From positions 3,065 to 18,891 of the forward strand of contig PMOV01000298.1 in assembly GCA_003161195.1 (NCBI GenBank): a stretch of DNA of 15,827 bases. The letters run 5' to 3'. The notes under the pieces are model-generated. The model worked only from the letters and a program-made list of their open reading frames with translations. It was not told where the DNA came from and did not search any database. The DNA comes from Acidobacteriota bacterium (GTDB lineage: Bacteria; Acidobacteriota; Terriglobia; Acidiferrales; UBA7541). The translations under genes and the position numbers were made by a program. Shown in pieces: positions 7,214 to 14,688 of the stretch; positions within the stretch are counted from its first letter, which is position 1, and each line of letters starts with the position of its first letter.

Positions 7214-7258
7214 GGGCAAGGCGCGTGATAGAGTGAGATAAGACTGGAGATTTGCTGC

Positions 7259-8350
7259 ATGACGACGGGGACAATGAACGCGCTGCGCAAGGTGCGGGCG
7301 GCGAAGGGCCTCGAGATTGCCGAGGTGCCGGTGCCTGCGGTGGGAGCGCGCGATGTGCTAGTGCGGGTTTCGGCGGCGTCCATCTGTGGGACGGATTTGC
7401 ACATTTATGGCTGGGACCGCTGGTCGCAGGGGCGGATCAAACCGCCGGTGACGCTGGGGCATGAGTTTTGCGGCGTGGTCGAGCAGGTGGGTGAGGAAGT
7501 TACCGCCGTTAAGCCCGGTGATTTTGTCAGCGCGGAGATGCATGTCAACTGCGGCCATTGCCGCCAGTGCCGGCTGGGCGAAGCGCACATTTGCCAGAAT
7601 TTGAAGATTATCGGCATCGACCAGGACGGCGCGTTCGCGGAACTGGTGAAGATTCCCGCGTCCAATATATGGAAGCTGGACGCAGCGATTCCCGAGCGCT
7701 ATGGCGCGATCCTGGACCCGCTAGGTAACGCTGTGCATGCAGTGCTGGCGGGGCCCATCGCGGGGCAGACGGTGCTGGTCACGGGCTCCGGGCCGATTGG
7801 GTTAATGGCGATCGCCGTGGCCAAAGCTTGTGGAAGCTCGACCGTGTTCGCGACGGAAACCAACCCGCAGCGGCGGGCCATGGCTCTGCAGATGGGCGCG
7901 GATGTAGCGATTGACCCAGCGAACGAGGGCGCGGTGGCGAGAATTCTGCGCGACACGGGCGGAACCGGTGTGGACGCGCTGCTGGAAATGTCCGGCAACG
8001 CAACGGCCATCCAGCAGGGATTTTCCGCGCTGCGGGCCGGCGGACGCGCTTCGCTGCTGGGGATTCCGACGGAGAACGTGCCGCTGGATTTGGTGAAAGA
8101 CGTGATTTTCAAGGGTGCCACGGTACAGGGTATCTACGGGCGGCGCATGTATGAAACGTGGGTACAAATGACGGCGCTGCTGAAGGCTGGGCGGCTGAAC
8201 CTGGAGCCGTTGTTTGGCGAACAGGCGCCGCTCGAGAAATTTGAAGACGCGTTTGCGAAACTACAGCATGGTTGGGCGGGCAAGATTTTGCTGCATCCGA
8301 ACGCATCAATAGCGGAACGCACGCAAATCGCTAACGAAATGAAAGAGTAG
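7259..8350 (+). CDS. tdh: L-threonine 3-dehydrogenase
   Basis: Zinc-dependent medium-chain dehydrogenase that oxidises L-threonine with NAD+ to 2-amino-3-ketobutyrate in the cytosol. It has 363 residues against about 341 in E. coli, with short N- and C-terminal additions. Catalytic zinc ligands are visible: C43 in ICGTD and H68-E69 in GHEF. The structural zinc cysteines are C98, C101, C104 and C112. The Rossmann glycine motif GSGPIG is at 176-181. HIYGWDRWSQ, DPLGNAVHAVL and GIYGRRMYETW are characteristic of Tdh and separate it from other alcohol dehydrogenases. GGAG (7246-7249) lies 9 nt before the ATG; ATG 7274 is an alternative that aligns better with the E. coli start. kbl follows after 10 bp, completing the pathway. 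Confidence 0.95.
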   Translation: MTTGTMNALRKVRAAKGLEIAEVPVPAVGARDVLVRVSAASICGTDLHIYGWDRWSQGRIKPPVTLGHEFCGVVEQVGEEVTAVKPGDFVSAEMHVNCGHCRQCRLGEAHICQNLKIIGIDQDGAFAELVKIPASNIWKLDAAIPERYGAILDPLGNAVHAVLAGPIAGQTVLVTGSGPIGLMAIAVAKACGSSTVFATETNPQRRAMALQMGADVAIDPANEGAVARILRDTGGTGVDALLEMSGNATAIQQGFSALRAGGRASLLGIPTENVPLDLVKDVIFKGATVQGIYGRRMYETWVQMTALLKAGRLNLEPLFGEQAPLEKFEDAFAKLQHGWAGKILLHPNASIAERTQIANEMKE

Positions 8351-8360
8351 GGAGAATGTT

Positions 8361-9599
8361 ATGAGCGACGCAGGAACCGCGACGACGACCGCGACGACAG
8401 TAACGACGAAGGGCAACCCGCTGCAACACATCAGCGATGCGCTGCAGGATTTGCGCGCCAAAGGAACGGCGCCGCGCTTGCGGGTGCTGGAAGGCGAGCA
8501 GAAGGCGGTGTGCACGTTCGACGGCCGCGAGGTAATCAACCTGGCGTCGAACAATTATCTCGGGCTGACCACGCACAAAGCGCTGCGCAAAGCCTCGGTA
8601 GACGCGGTGAAGCGCCTGGGCGTGGGCGCCGGCGCGGTGCGCACCATCGCCGGCACGATGCAGTCGCACATGGCGCTCGAGGAGCAGATCGCGCGCTTCA
8701 AAAATGTGGAAGCCTGCGTGGTGTTTCAGTCCGGCTTTACGGCCAACGCGGGCACGGTTTCGGCGGTGCTGGGCAAAGAAGACCTGATTATCTCCGACGA
8801 GCTGAATCACGCCTCGATTATCGATGGCGCGCGGCTCTCGAAAGCCACCATCAAGGTCTTCAAGCACAAGGATGTGGCCGATTGCCAGCGCATCCTGCAG
8901 GAACATGCGAATTTCCCCGGTAAAAAGCTGATTATCACGGACGGCGTTTTTTCCATGGACGGCGACATCGCCCCCTTGCCCGCGCTCTGCGACCTTGCCG
9001 AACGCTACGGTTGCATCTTGATGGTCGATGACGCGCATTCCTCCGGCGTGCTGGGCCGCGGCGGACGCGGCACGGTGGACCATCTCGGTTGCCACGGCCG
9101 GGTACACATTCAAGTGGGCACGCTGAGCAAAGCCATCGGCTCGATGGGCGGTTACGTGTGCGGCTCGCGCGAACTGATCGATTTTCTTTATTTGCGTGCG
9201 CGGCCCTTTTTATTTTCCACGTCCCATCCGCCGGCCACGGTGGCGGCGTGCGCGGCGGCCTTCACGCTGCTCGATTCGCCGGAGGGCGAGCGGCTGGTTA
9301 AAAAGCTGTGGGCCAATACGAAAATGTTCAAGCGTGAGTTGAGAAAGCGCGGGTTCCAGTTCAAGGTCAGCGAGACGCCGATTATTCCCATCCATGTGGG
9401 AGATGCGGCGAAAGCGTTTGAGTTCTCGCGGAAACTGTTTGATGCCGGGGTGTTTGCGCCCGCGGTCGGCTACCCCACGGTGGCGGAGGGCAAGGCAAGG
9501 CTGCGGGCCATCGTCAGCGCGGCACACAAGCGGGAACAGCTTTTGCAGGCGGCCGATACGCTGGCGGCTGTAGCGCGGCCCTTGGGGATTATTTCGTAG
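8361..9599 (+). CDS. kbl: Glycine C-acetyltransferase (2-amino-3-ketobutyrate CoA ligase)
   Basis: PLP enzyme of the alpha-oxoamine synthase family. It cleaves 2-amino-3-ketobutyrate with CoA to glycine and acetyl-CoA, removing the unstable product of Tdh. It has 412 residues against about 398 usually; the excess is a Thr/Ala-rich N-terminal stretch (1-17). NLASNNYLGL, the cofactor motif DDAHSSG (D224, H226) and the Schiff-base lysine K257 in GTLSKAIGSMGG are all present. GPI-like C-terminal residues close the fold with no break. The family also contains AONS (BioF), but the pairing with tdh and overall similarity favour Kbl. GGAGA (8351-8355), 5 nt before the ATG, and the 10-bp spacing from tdh indicate one operon. 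Confidence 0.95.
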   Translation: MSDAGTATTTATTVTTKGNPLQHISDALQDLRAKGTAPRLRVLEGEQKAVCTFDGREVINLASNNYLGLTTHKALRKASVDAVKRLGVGAGAVRTIAGTMQSHMALEEQIARFKNVEACVVFQSGFTANAGTVSAVLGKEDLIISDELNHASIIDGARLSKATIKVFKHKDVADCQRILQEHANFPGKKLIITDGVFSMDGDIAPLPALCDLAERYGCILMVDDAHSSGVLGRGGRGTVDHLGCHGRVHIQVGTLSKAIGSMGGYVCGSRELIDFLYLRARPFLFSTSHPPATVAACAAAFTLLDSPEGERLVKKLWANTKMFKRELRKRGFQFKVSETPIIPIHVGDAAKAFEFSRKLFDAGVFAPAVGYPTVAEGKARLRAIVSAAHKREQLLQAADTLAAVARPLGIIS

Positions 9600-9863
9600 T
9601 TGGGCCCGCACGTTCGCGCGGTATCGCAAGTAGCGGGTCGGCGACCTTTCCACCCCTAAGTGCTTTAGATGCCTGGCCGGCAACGCGGCTGGGCACGTAA
9701 AATAGTAGTACTGGGACTTCGTATTTTCTGCCAAGCAAATACAGCAATCTCCCTACAGCATTGATAATAAACGGGATGTAGAATGGTTCCCGTCGTGCAA
9801 AAGTTTCAAACGTGGGAATCCGCCCAGCTTCCCGCTTCGAACTTCAGGCTGGGACGCTGCCGC

Positions 9864-9871
9864 AAAGGAGG
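9864..9871 (+). promoter_or_regulatory. Near-consensus Shine-Dalgarno
   Basis: AAAGGAGG lies 5 nt before ATG 9877. It is the strongest ribosome binding site in the window and suggests efficient translation of the secreted protein. Confidence 0.75.
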
Positions 9872-9876
9872 CCGCG

Positions 9877-10740
9877 ATGAAAACTTCTTGGAGACTTTCC
9901 GTGATTACGATGGCTGCCGCGGCGCTCTTGGTTACCGCTGCCGCCGCGCAGCAACCGGCCCCCGCCGGCACGACGGTGACAGTAAGCCCGTCACCTGCGG
10001 ACACCAATCACGACGACGCCGATTCCGCCGTGGTCTGCCCGCTCAGTGTCGGGACCGCTTTTAACGCGCGACTTGTCGAAACGCTGGACGCGCGTCGCAG
10101 CAAGAGTGGCGACAAATTCACCGCCGAGACCACCGAGACGGTGCGCTACGGCCGCAGCATCATTTTCCCGCGCGGCACGCTGATTGTGGGGCATGTGGTG
10201 CGCAGGTCCATCTCCACGCATGGTCCGGATCGCGCTGCGCTGTTCCTCCAATTTGATAAAGCCGTCCTGAAGAACGGCCAGGAAGCCGTGATGAATGCCG
10301 GGATTCAGGCGATGGCCGTCGGCGCCAATCCGCCGCCGGTTTCGGAAGCCGCCGCCGGCAGTGAAGATCCCGATGCCGATGCGTCCGTTCGAGACGCCGC
10401 TGTGGCCCGTGCGTTGCCGGCCGATGCCACCATGGAGACCGATGTTTCCGCGAAAAATGTGATGGCCGTTTCGCACGAGCCTGCCGATGCGCACGTCTCC
10501 ATGCTCCATCCGCCCGCGCTGGAATTGCCGCTGACCCAGGGCGCGTTTACCAGGCACGGATTGCTTACTTCGGATAGCAAAGGCGCGCTTGGGGCTCCCG
10601 ATATCCGCGTGTATACCCCGCTTTCGGAAGGCTCCGATGGCACGGTGCTGATGTCCACCCGCAACAACGTGCATCTGGAACGCGGCACGCGCCTGCTGAT
10701 TGTGATTCAGCCGCCCCGCTTGGCGGCCAGCGCCAACTAA
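9877..10740 (+). CDS. Secreted hypothetical protein (Acidobacteria-type)
   Basis: 287 residues of unknown function. A clear Sec signal peptide is present: basic MKTSWR, a hydrophobic run, and probable cleavage after AAAA near residue 24, before QQPAPAG. The mature start is Ala/Pro/Thr-rich. A first domain (about 53-150: VGTAFNARLVETLDARRSKSG, then FPRGTLIVGHV) looks beta-rich. It resembles a module I associate with many acidobacterial exported proteins. A low-complexity acidic linker follows (about 155-215). The C-terminal segment ends with VHLERGTRLLIVIQP, which recalls the closing strand of TrbI/VirB10-like domains. No lipobox or catalytic motif is seen. A periplasmic or envelope location is inferred. 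The gene is separate from kbl (277-bp gap) and probably has its own promoter; an AT-rich patch with GATAAT (9763-9768) is a weak -10 candidate. Confidence 0.8.
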   Translation: MKTSWRLSVITMAAAALLVTAAAAQQPAPAGTTVTVSPSPADTNHDDADSAVVCPLSVGTAFNARLVETLDARRSKSGDKFTAETTETVRYGRSIIFPRGTLIVGHVVRRSISTHGPDRAALFLQFDKAVLKNGQEAVMNAGIQAMAVGANPPPVSEAAAGSEDPDADASVRDAAVARALPADATMETDVSAKNVMAVSHEPADAHVSMLHPPALELPLTQGAFTRHGLLTSDSKGALGAPDIRVYTPLSEGSDGTVLMSTRNNVHLERGTRLLIVIQPPRLAASAN

Positions 10741-10783
10741 GCTTCAGTCTCTTTGGGTATTCCATTAGAGTAGTGCTTGCCGA

Positions 10784-10802
10784 CTGTCCGCCTCCCGGAC
10801 AG
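10784..10802 (+). terminator. Hairpin after the secreted-protein gene
   Basis: CTGTCCG (10784-10790), a 5-nt loop, then CGGACAG (10796-10802) form a perfect 7-bp GC-rich stem 43 nt after the stop codon. No U-tract follows, so a factor-independent terminator is only possible, not demonstrated. Confidence 0.35.
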
Positions 10803-10864
10803 CCCATCCCACCATCGGACATTTCCTGCGCCGCCGCTGCTTCTTCCGATGCGCTAACTTGCCG

Positions 10865-10919
10865 CGTTTCTATCGCTTATATTTTTCGGTATAAGGAAAC
10901 GGAATTGCTCTGAGAGCAA
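10865..10919 (+). promoter_or_regulatory. Two dyad-symmetric elements upstream of the recombinase-module gene
   Basis: The first dyad pairs CGTTTC (10865-10870) and CTTATA (10876-10881) with the uninterrupted arm TATAAGGAAACG (10890-10901), leaving only a 5-nt bulge. The second is the palindrome TTGCTCT-G-AGAGCAA (10905-10919). They lie 61-115 bp before ATG 10980, where an operator or promoter would be expected. Binding by the encoded protein is speculation. Confidence 0.4.
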
Positions 10920-10979
10920 CCTCGGTACGTCTTGGTGTGCCGATTCCCCGCAACCAAGAGCAGTCCCGGAGGGTTCGCC

Positions 10980-11462
10980 ATGAAGAAAATCGATCGGATT
11001 CGCGAAAAAGTCAGCGTGCTGCCGACTTCACTGTACCTCTCGAAAATGCATGACGCGGGGTGGGGTTTGGTCGCGCTCGAGTGGGAACGCGAGGTGGAAG
11101 TTACCGACCCGCCGGACTCCAGCGCAAGCGTAGAACTGGCGGGGCAAGCCATGGAAGCTGGCTCCGAGCAAGTCCCGTTCGGTCTGCGCATTTCCGCGGA
11201 CTGCCAGCACCTCGAAGACGATCCCCTCGAAATGCGCACGTTGCGCTTTCTCGCGGAAATGCTGGTGCAGGACGTTTCGTTTCGTAGCATGGCCGACGCC
11301 CTGAACGCGCGCGACTATCGCACGCGCGATGGACGGCCGTGGAACGCCGCCAGCGTCTTTATGCTGACCACGCGCGTGCTGGAAGTCTCGCCGCGCATTC
11401 TAATCGGCGCGGAGTGGGAATCGCGCAAAAAGCAGCTCGCGCGCACCGCTTGGAATTCCTAG
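10980..11462 (+). CDS. Orphan recombinase-domain-like small protein
   Basis: 160 residues. Residues 66-140 follow the layout of the 'Recombinase' DNA-binding domain of large serine recombinases. An opening PFGLR (66-70) is followed by an acidic residue pair, a helix (LRFLAEMLVQD), then MADALNARDYRTRDGRPW (104-121). That last stretch matches the family pattern of a helix with ALN, a basic RT-R turn, and a Trp. The serine catalytic domain is absent. Instead there is a short N-terminal piece (MKKIDRIREKVSVLPTSLYLSK) with helical character. No integrase target or att site is seen nearby. It may be a domesticated DNA-binding protein. GGAGGG (10968-10973), 6 nt before ATG 10980, fixes the start; the in-frame TTG 10932 lacks such support. 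The next gene, polA, is only 85 bp downstream. Confidence 0.75.
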   Translation: MKKIDRIREKVSVLPTSLYLSKMHDAGWGLVALEWEREVEVTDPPDSSASVELAGQAMEAGSEQVPFGLRISADCQHLEDDPLEMRTLRFLAEMLVQDVSFRSMADALNARDYRTRDGRPWNAASVFMLTTRVLEVSPRILIGAEWESRKKQLARTAWNS

Positions 11463-11535
11463 CGGCCCCTCGTGGTTCCCGCGCGCGTTCAAACCATTCT
11501 CGGCTCAGGGAAACGCGTGCACGGATTCACTGCGC

Positions 11536-11541
11536 TATACT
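11536..11541 (+). promoter_or_regulatory. Candidate -10 element for a leaderless polA transcript
   Basis: TATACT ends 6 nt before the polA ATG (11548), so transcription would start at about the initiation codon. No Shine-Dalgarno is present in the 25 nt before the ATG. No good -35 is seen, so confidence is limited. Confidence 0.3.
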
Positions 11542-11547
11542 CGATCA

Positions 11548-14175
11548 ATGCCCTCCGCAGCGAAAAAAATCTTTCTGGTCGATGCTATGGCGCATATTTA
11601 CCGCGCCTTTTACGCGCCCATGGTGCGCATGAATGCGCCCGGCGGCTTGCCTACCAAAGTGCCCTTTCTTTTTTCCAATATCCTGCGCCGCTTGATCAAG
11701 GATTATTCGCCGGACTACATCGCCATCGTATTCGACACCAAGGCCCCCACCTTTCGCGACAAGCTTTTTGAACAATACAAAGCGCATCGCGCGCCGATGC
11801 CCGACGAGCTTTCGCAGCAGATTCCCTACGTGCGCAAACTCTGCGCAGCGCTCCATCTGCCGATTCTCGAAAAAGACGGCTTTGAAGCCGACGATTTGAT
11901 CGGCGGCCTGGCGCAGCAAGCATCCAAAGCCAGGCTCGACGTGCTCATTGTGACCAACGATAAAGACATGATGCAGCTCGTCGACGGCAATGTGCGCGTT
12001 CTGCGCACCGGGACCGGCGGCGCAAAGAGCGACGTGCTCGTCGACGAAGCGAAAGTGCAGGAGTTGCTGGGCGTCACTGCCGCGCAGGTGGTCGATTACA
12101 TGGCCCTGCTCGGCGACAACATTGACAATATTCCGGGCGCCAAAGGCATCGGCGAAAAGGGCGCCGCCGAGCTGATTCAGAAATACGGCACGGTGGAAAA
12201 CGCACTGGATCATGCGGACGAAGTGCCCAACAAGCGCTATCGCGAGGCCCTGCAGCAACAGCGCGAACAGGTGTTGATGTCCAAGCAATTGGCGAAAATC
12301 GCCACCGAAGTGCCGGTCAAGCTCGAACTCGAAAAGCTGGCTCGCCGGCCGCCTGACCCCGGAGCGCTCAGCGGCATCTACCGTGAGCTGGGCTTCAATT
12401 CGCTGCTGCGCGAACTGGGTTCGGAAGCGGTGGCCTCCTCCGCCCCGGCGGCGGATGGTCCGCGGCTGGAAAGCGACTACGCACAATTCGCCAACGCCGC
12501 GGAGTTTCGCGCGTATCTCGAGAAAATTCCCGCCAAGCAGGAAGTGGCCATTTGGCTGAATCTCGAAGCGGGGAAACGCGAGTCGGAAGGTTTTGGCACG
12601 CGTATTTCCGGGATCGAAGTTTCCACGAAGCCCGGAGAAGGGCGCGCCGTCTGGATCGATGCCGCGGGCGAAGCCATGCGCGCTCTGAGGCCGCTGCTGG
12701 AAGACCGCACTCGCCCGAAGATCGTGCACGATGCGAAACTGTTTCAATTGTTGGCGGGCCGCGCGGAAAATCTGCGTGACGCCACGCAAATCTATTCCTA
12801 CCTGCTGCGTCCCACCACGGGAAACCACAATTTCGCCGACGTGGTGATGCGCCAGTGGAACAGCATGCTCGGCGGCGGCGCAGGCGAGCGCGCGGACTAT
12901 CTGCAACGCCTCGCGCCGGTGTTACGGGAAGCCGCCAAACAACAGGAACTCACCCGCGTGTACGAAGACATCGATCTGCCGCTGGCCGCCGTTCTCGCGG
13001 ACATCGAGCGCGTCGGTATCGGCGTCGACCCCAGAGCGTTGGCTGTTATGTCCGAATCCATGGAGCGCGAGGTGCGCCGCCTCGAAAAAGACATCTGGGA
13101 ACTGGCCGGGACGGAGTTCAACGTCAATTCGCCGTCGCAACTCGGCGAAATTCTGTTCGACAAACTACATCTTGCTCCCGCGGTGAAGCGCGGCCGCGCC
13201 AAAGGCCGTTCGACGGCGGTAGAAATTCTCGAAGAGCTTTCGGAAAAGCATCCGCTTCCCGCGAAAGTCATCGAGTATCGCGAAATCGCCAAGCTCAAAT
13301 CCACCTACGTCGACGCCCTGCCCAAGCTGATTCATCCGGAAACCAAACGCCTGCATACCAGCTTCTCGCAGACAAACGCCGCGACGGGCCGCCTCAGCTC
13401 CTCCGATCCCAATTTGCAAAATATTCCCATCCGCACCGAGTTGGGGCGGCAGATTCGCGCCGCCTTTGTGGCCGATAAAGGGAAAATTTTGGTCTCCGCC
13501 GACTATTCGCAGATCGAACTGCGGGTTATGGCGCATTTTTCCCAAGATCCGGTCCTGATCGACGCTTTTCGGAATGGCGAAGATATTCACGCGCGCACCG
13601 CGCAGGAAGTCTTCGGCATCGGTCCACTCGGACAGACCGCCGAGCATCGCCGCGCCGCCAAAGCCATCAATTTCGGAATTATCTACGGCCTTTCGGCGTT
13701 CGGGCTCGCGCAACAAATTAACGTCCCGCAGAAAGAAGCCGCGCAGTTCATTTCCGCCTATTTCACGCGCTACAAAGGCGTAAAAACGTATCTCGACAAC
13801 GTGCTGGTCGAGACGCGCAAGACCGGTGTGGCCAAAACGCTGTTCGGCCGCATCCGCCCCATTCCGGAAATTAATTCTCCGCAAGTGCAACTGCGCAATT
13901 TCGCCGAACGCGCGGCGCTCAATTCCCCGCTGCAAGGCACGGCCGCGGACCTAATCAAGCTGGCCATGATTCGCATCGACGCGCACCTGCGCAAAGAAAA
14001 ATTCGCGTCGCGCATGATCCTGCAGGTCCACGACGAATTGCTGTTTGAAGCGCCTCCCGACGAACAGGAAGAACTGGAAAAGCTGGTCCGCAGGGAAATG
14101 GAACAGGTGTACACGCTTGCGGTGCCGCTCCTGGTGGAGATTGGCTCCGGGCCCAACTGGCGCGACATGGAATAG
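11548..14175 (+). CDS. polA: DNA polymerase I with inactive 3'-5' exonuclease domain
   Basis: Replaces RNA primers and fills repair gaps. 875 residues, close to the usual length. The 5' nuclease domain (about 1-290) has its acidic sites: VFDTKAPTFR, GFEADDLIGG, TNDKDMM and GDNIDNIPGAKGIG. The middle domain (about 310-480) keeps the outline of a 3'-5' exonuclease. The DxE motif is replaced (AIWLNLE, 334-340) and the next motif reads HDAKLF (394-399), so proofreading should be absent, as in Taq and Bacillus PolA. The polymerase motifs are intact: A, DYSQIELR 652-659; B, RRAAKAINFGIIYG 701-714 with R701, K705, F709 and Y713; C, VHDE 827-830. F709 is the E. coli F762 position that discriminates against dideoxynucleotides. 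The conserved N-terminus FLVDAMAHIYRAF fits the ATG chosen, although no ribosome binding site precedes it. Confidence 0.97.
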   Translation: MPSAAKKIFLVDAMAHIYRAFYAPMVRMNAPGGLPTKVPFLFSNILRRLIKDYSPDYIAIVFDTKAPTFRDKLFEQYKAHRAPMPDELSQQIPYVRKLCAALHLPILEKDGFEADDLIGGLAQQASKARLDVLIVTNDKDMMQLVDGNVRVLRTGTGGAKSDVLVDEAKVQELLGVTAAQVVDYMALLGDNIDNIPGAKGIGEKGAAELIQKYGTVENALDHADEVPNKRYREALQQQREQVLMSKQLAKIATEVPVKLELEKLARRPPDPGALSGIYRELGFNSLLRELGSEAVASSAPAADGPRLESDYAQFANAAEFRAYLEKIPAKQEVAIWLNLEAGKRESEGFGTRISGIEVSTKPGEGRAVWIDAAGEAMRALRPLLEDRTRPKIVHDAKLFQLLAGRAENLRDATQIYSYLLRPTTGNHNFADVVMRQWNSMLGGGAGERADYLQRLAPVLREAAKQQELTRVYEDIDLPLAAVLADIERVGIGVDPRALAVMSESMEREVRRLEKDIWELAGTEFNVNSPSQLGEILFDKLHLAPAVKRGRAKGRSTAVEILEELSEKHPLPAKVIEYREIAKLKSTYVDALPKLIHPETKRLHTSFSQTNAATGRLSSSDPNLQNIPIRTELGRQIRAAFVADKGKILVSADYSQIELRVMAHFSQDPVLIDAFRNGEDIHARTAQEVFGIGPLGQTAEHRRAAKAINFGIIYGLSAFGLAQQINVPQKEAAQFISAYFTRYKGVKTYLDNVLVETRKTGVAKTLFGRIRPIPEINSPQVQLRNFAERAALNSPLQGTAADLIKLAMIRIDAHLRKEKFASRMILQVHDELLFEAPPDEQEELEKLVRREMEQVYTLAVPLLVEIGSGPNWRDME

Positions 14176-14688
14176 CGGATCGCGCGTAATTCACAGGCCC
14201 TTCCTCTGCGCGAATCCTTTTCCCTGCTCCAGCTTTTCGTTCTCGCGGCGTTATGCTGCCCCTGCGGACAGTCCGCGCATGGAAACGGCGTTTCCCGATT
14301 TCCGCGCATCCTACGTCTCGCGTGATAGTTTGAAAAAGGACTCATCCCCTCAGTGAGGACGCATGCGCCGGGCCGTGTTCATCGCGTGGGCATCACCAGC
14401 AGCATCGACGCTCCCGGCGAAGCCGCGCTGATGATTTTCGAGATTCGCGGGGCAGCGCACGGGCCCATTCCGCCAGTCATTGAAGGTGTGCGCACCCGCG
14501 TCCGCGAATCCAGTCGCTTCCGCTCCGGCCGCGGCTAACTCCCCTCGCCGCAAGGCGCTTGCGTCGTACCATCCACACAAGCCCCTCAGGCGGCTCCACG
14601 ACGAAGATTTCTTTGAGCGGGGCGCTTCGCGATATCCGCCTGCCCGCTGTGCTATTCTGTGTTTCCCCGCCTTTTCGAGGAGAACACT
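14176..14688. other. 513-bp gap between polA and the rhodanese gene
   Basis: No confident gene lies here on either strand. Present are one doubtful 61-codon frame (14353-14538), a small GCGGA-CAG-TCCGC dyad (14264-14276), the palindrome CCTCAGTGAGG (14348-14358) and a possible -10 TATTCT (14653-14658) before the rhodanese gene. I see no terminator with a U-tract after polA and no tRNA-like fold. Long antisense frames through this gap lack family features. Confidence 0.5.
14353..14538 (+). CDS. Doubtful small ORF
   Basis: A GTG-initiated 61-codon frame ending RSGRG and stopping at TAA. Many codons end in G or C. AAAGGA (14335-14340) lies 12 nt upstream, which is far for a ribosome binding site. 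No domain or motif is recognised. In sequence of this GC content a frame this short arises by chance easily, so it is listed only as a possibility. Confidence 0.18.
   Translation: MRTHAPGRVHRVGITSSIDAPGEAALMIFEIRGAAHGPIPPVIEGVRTRVRESSRFRSGRG

Noticed and set aside
7141..7258. Glycine riboswitch before tdh-kbl
   Set aside because: The location is attractive, but I do not see the conserved core sequence of that class, and two simple stacked hairpins do not match its architecture.
10980..11462. Integrase marking an integrated mobile element
   Set aside because: No catalytic domain, att-like repeats, tRNA gene or phage/plasmid genes are present in the neighbourhood.
11545..12906. Antisense open frame of 453 codons opposite polA
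   Set aside because: It lies wholly against the conserved 5' nuclease and exonuclease-like domains of PolA and has no recognisable motif.
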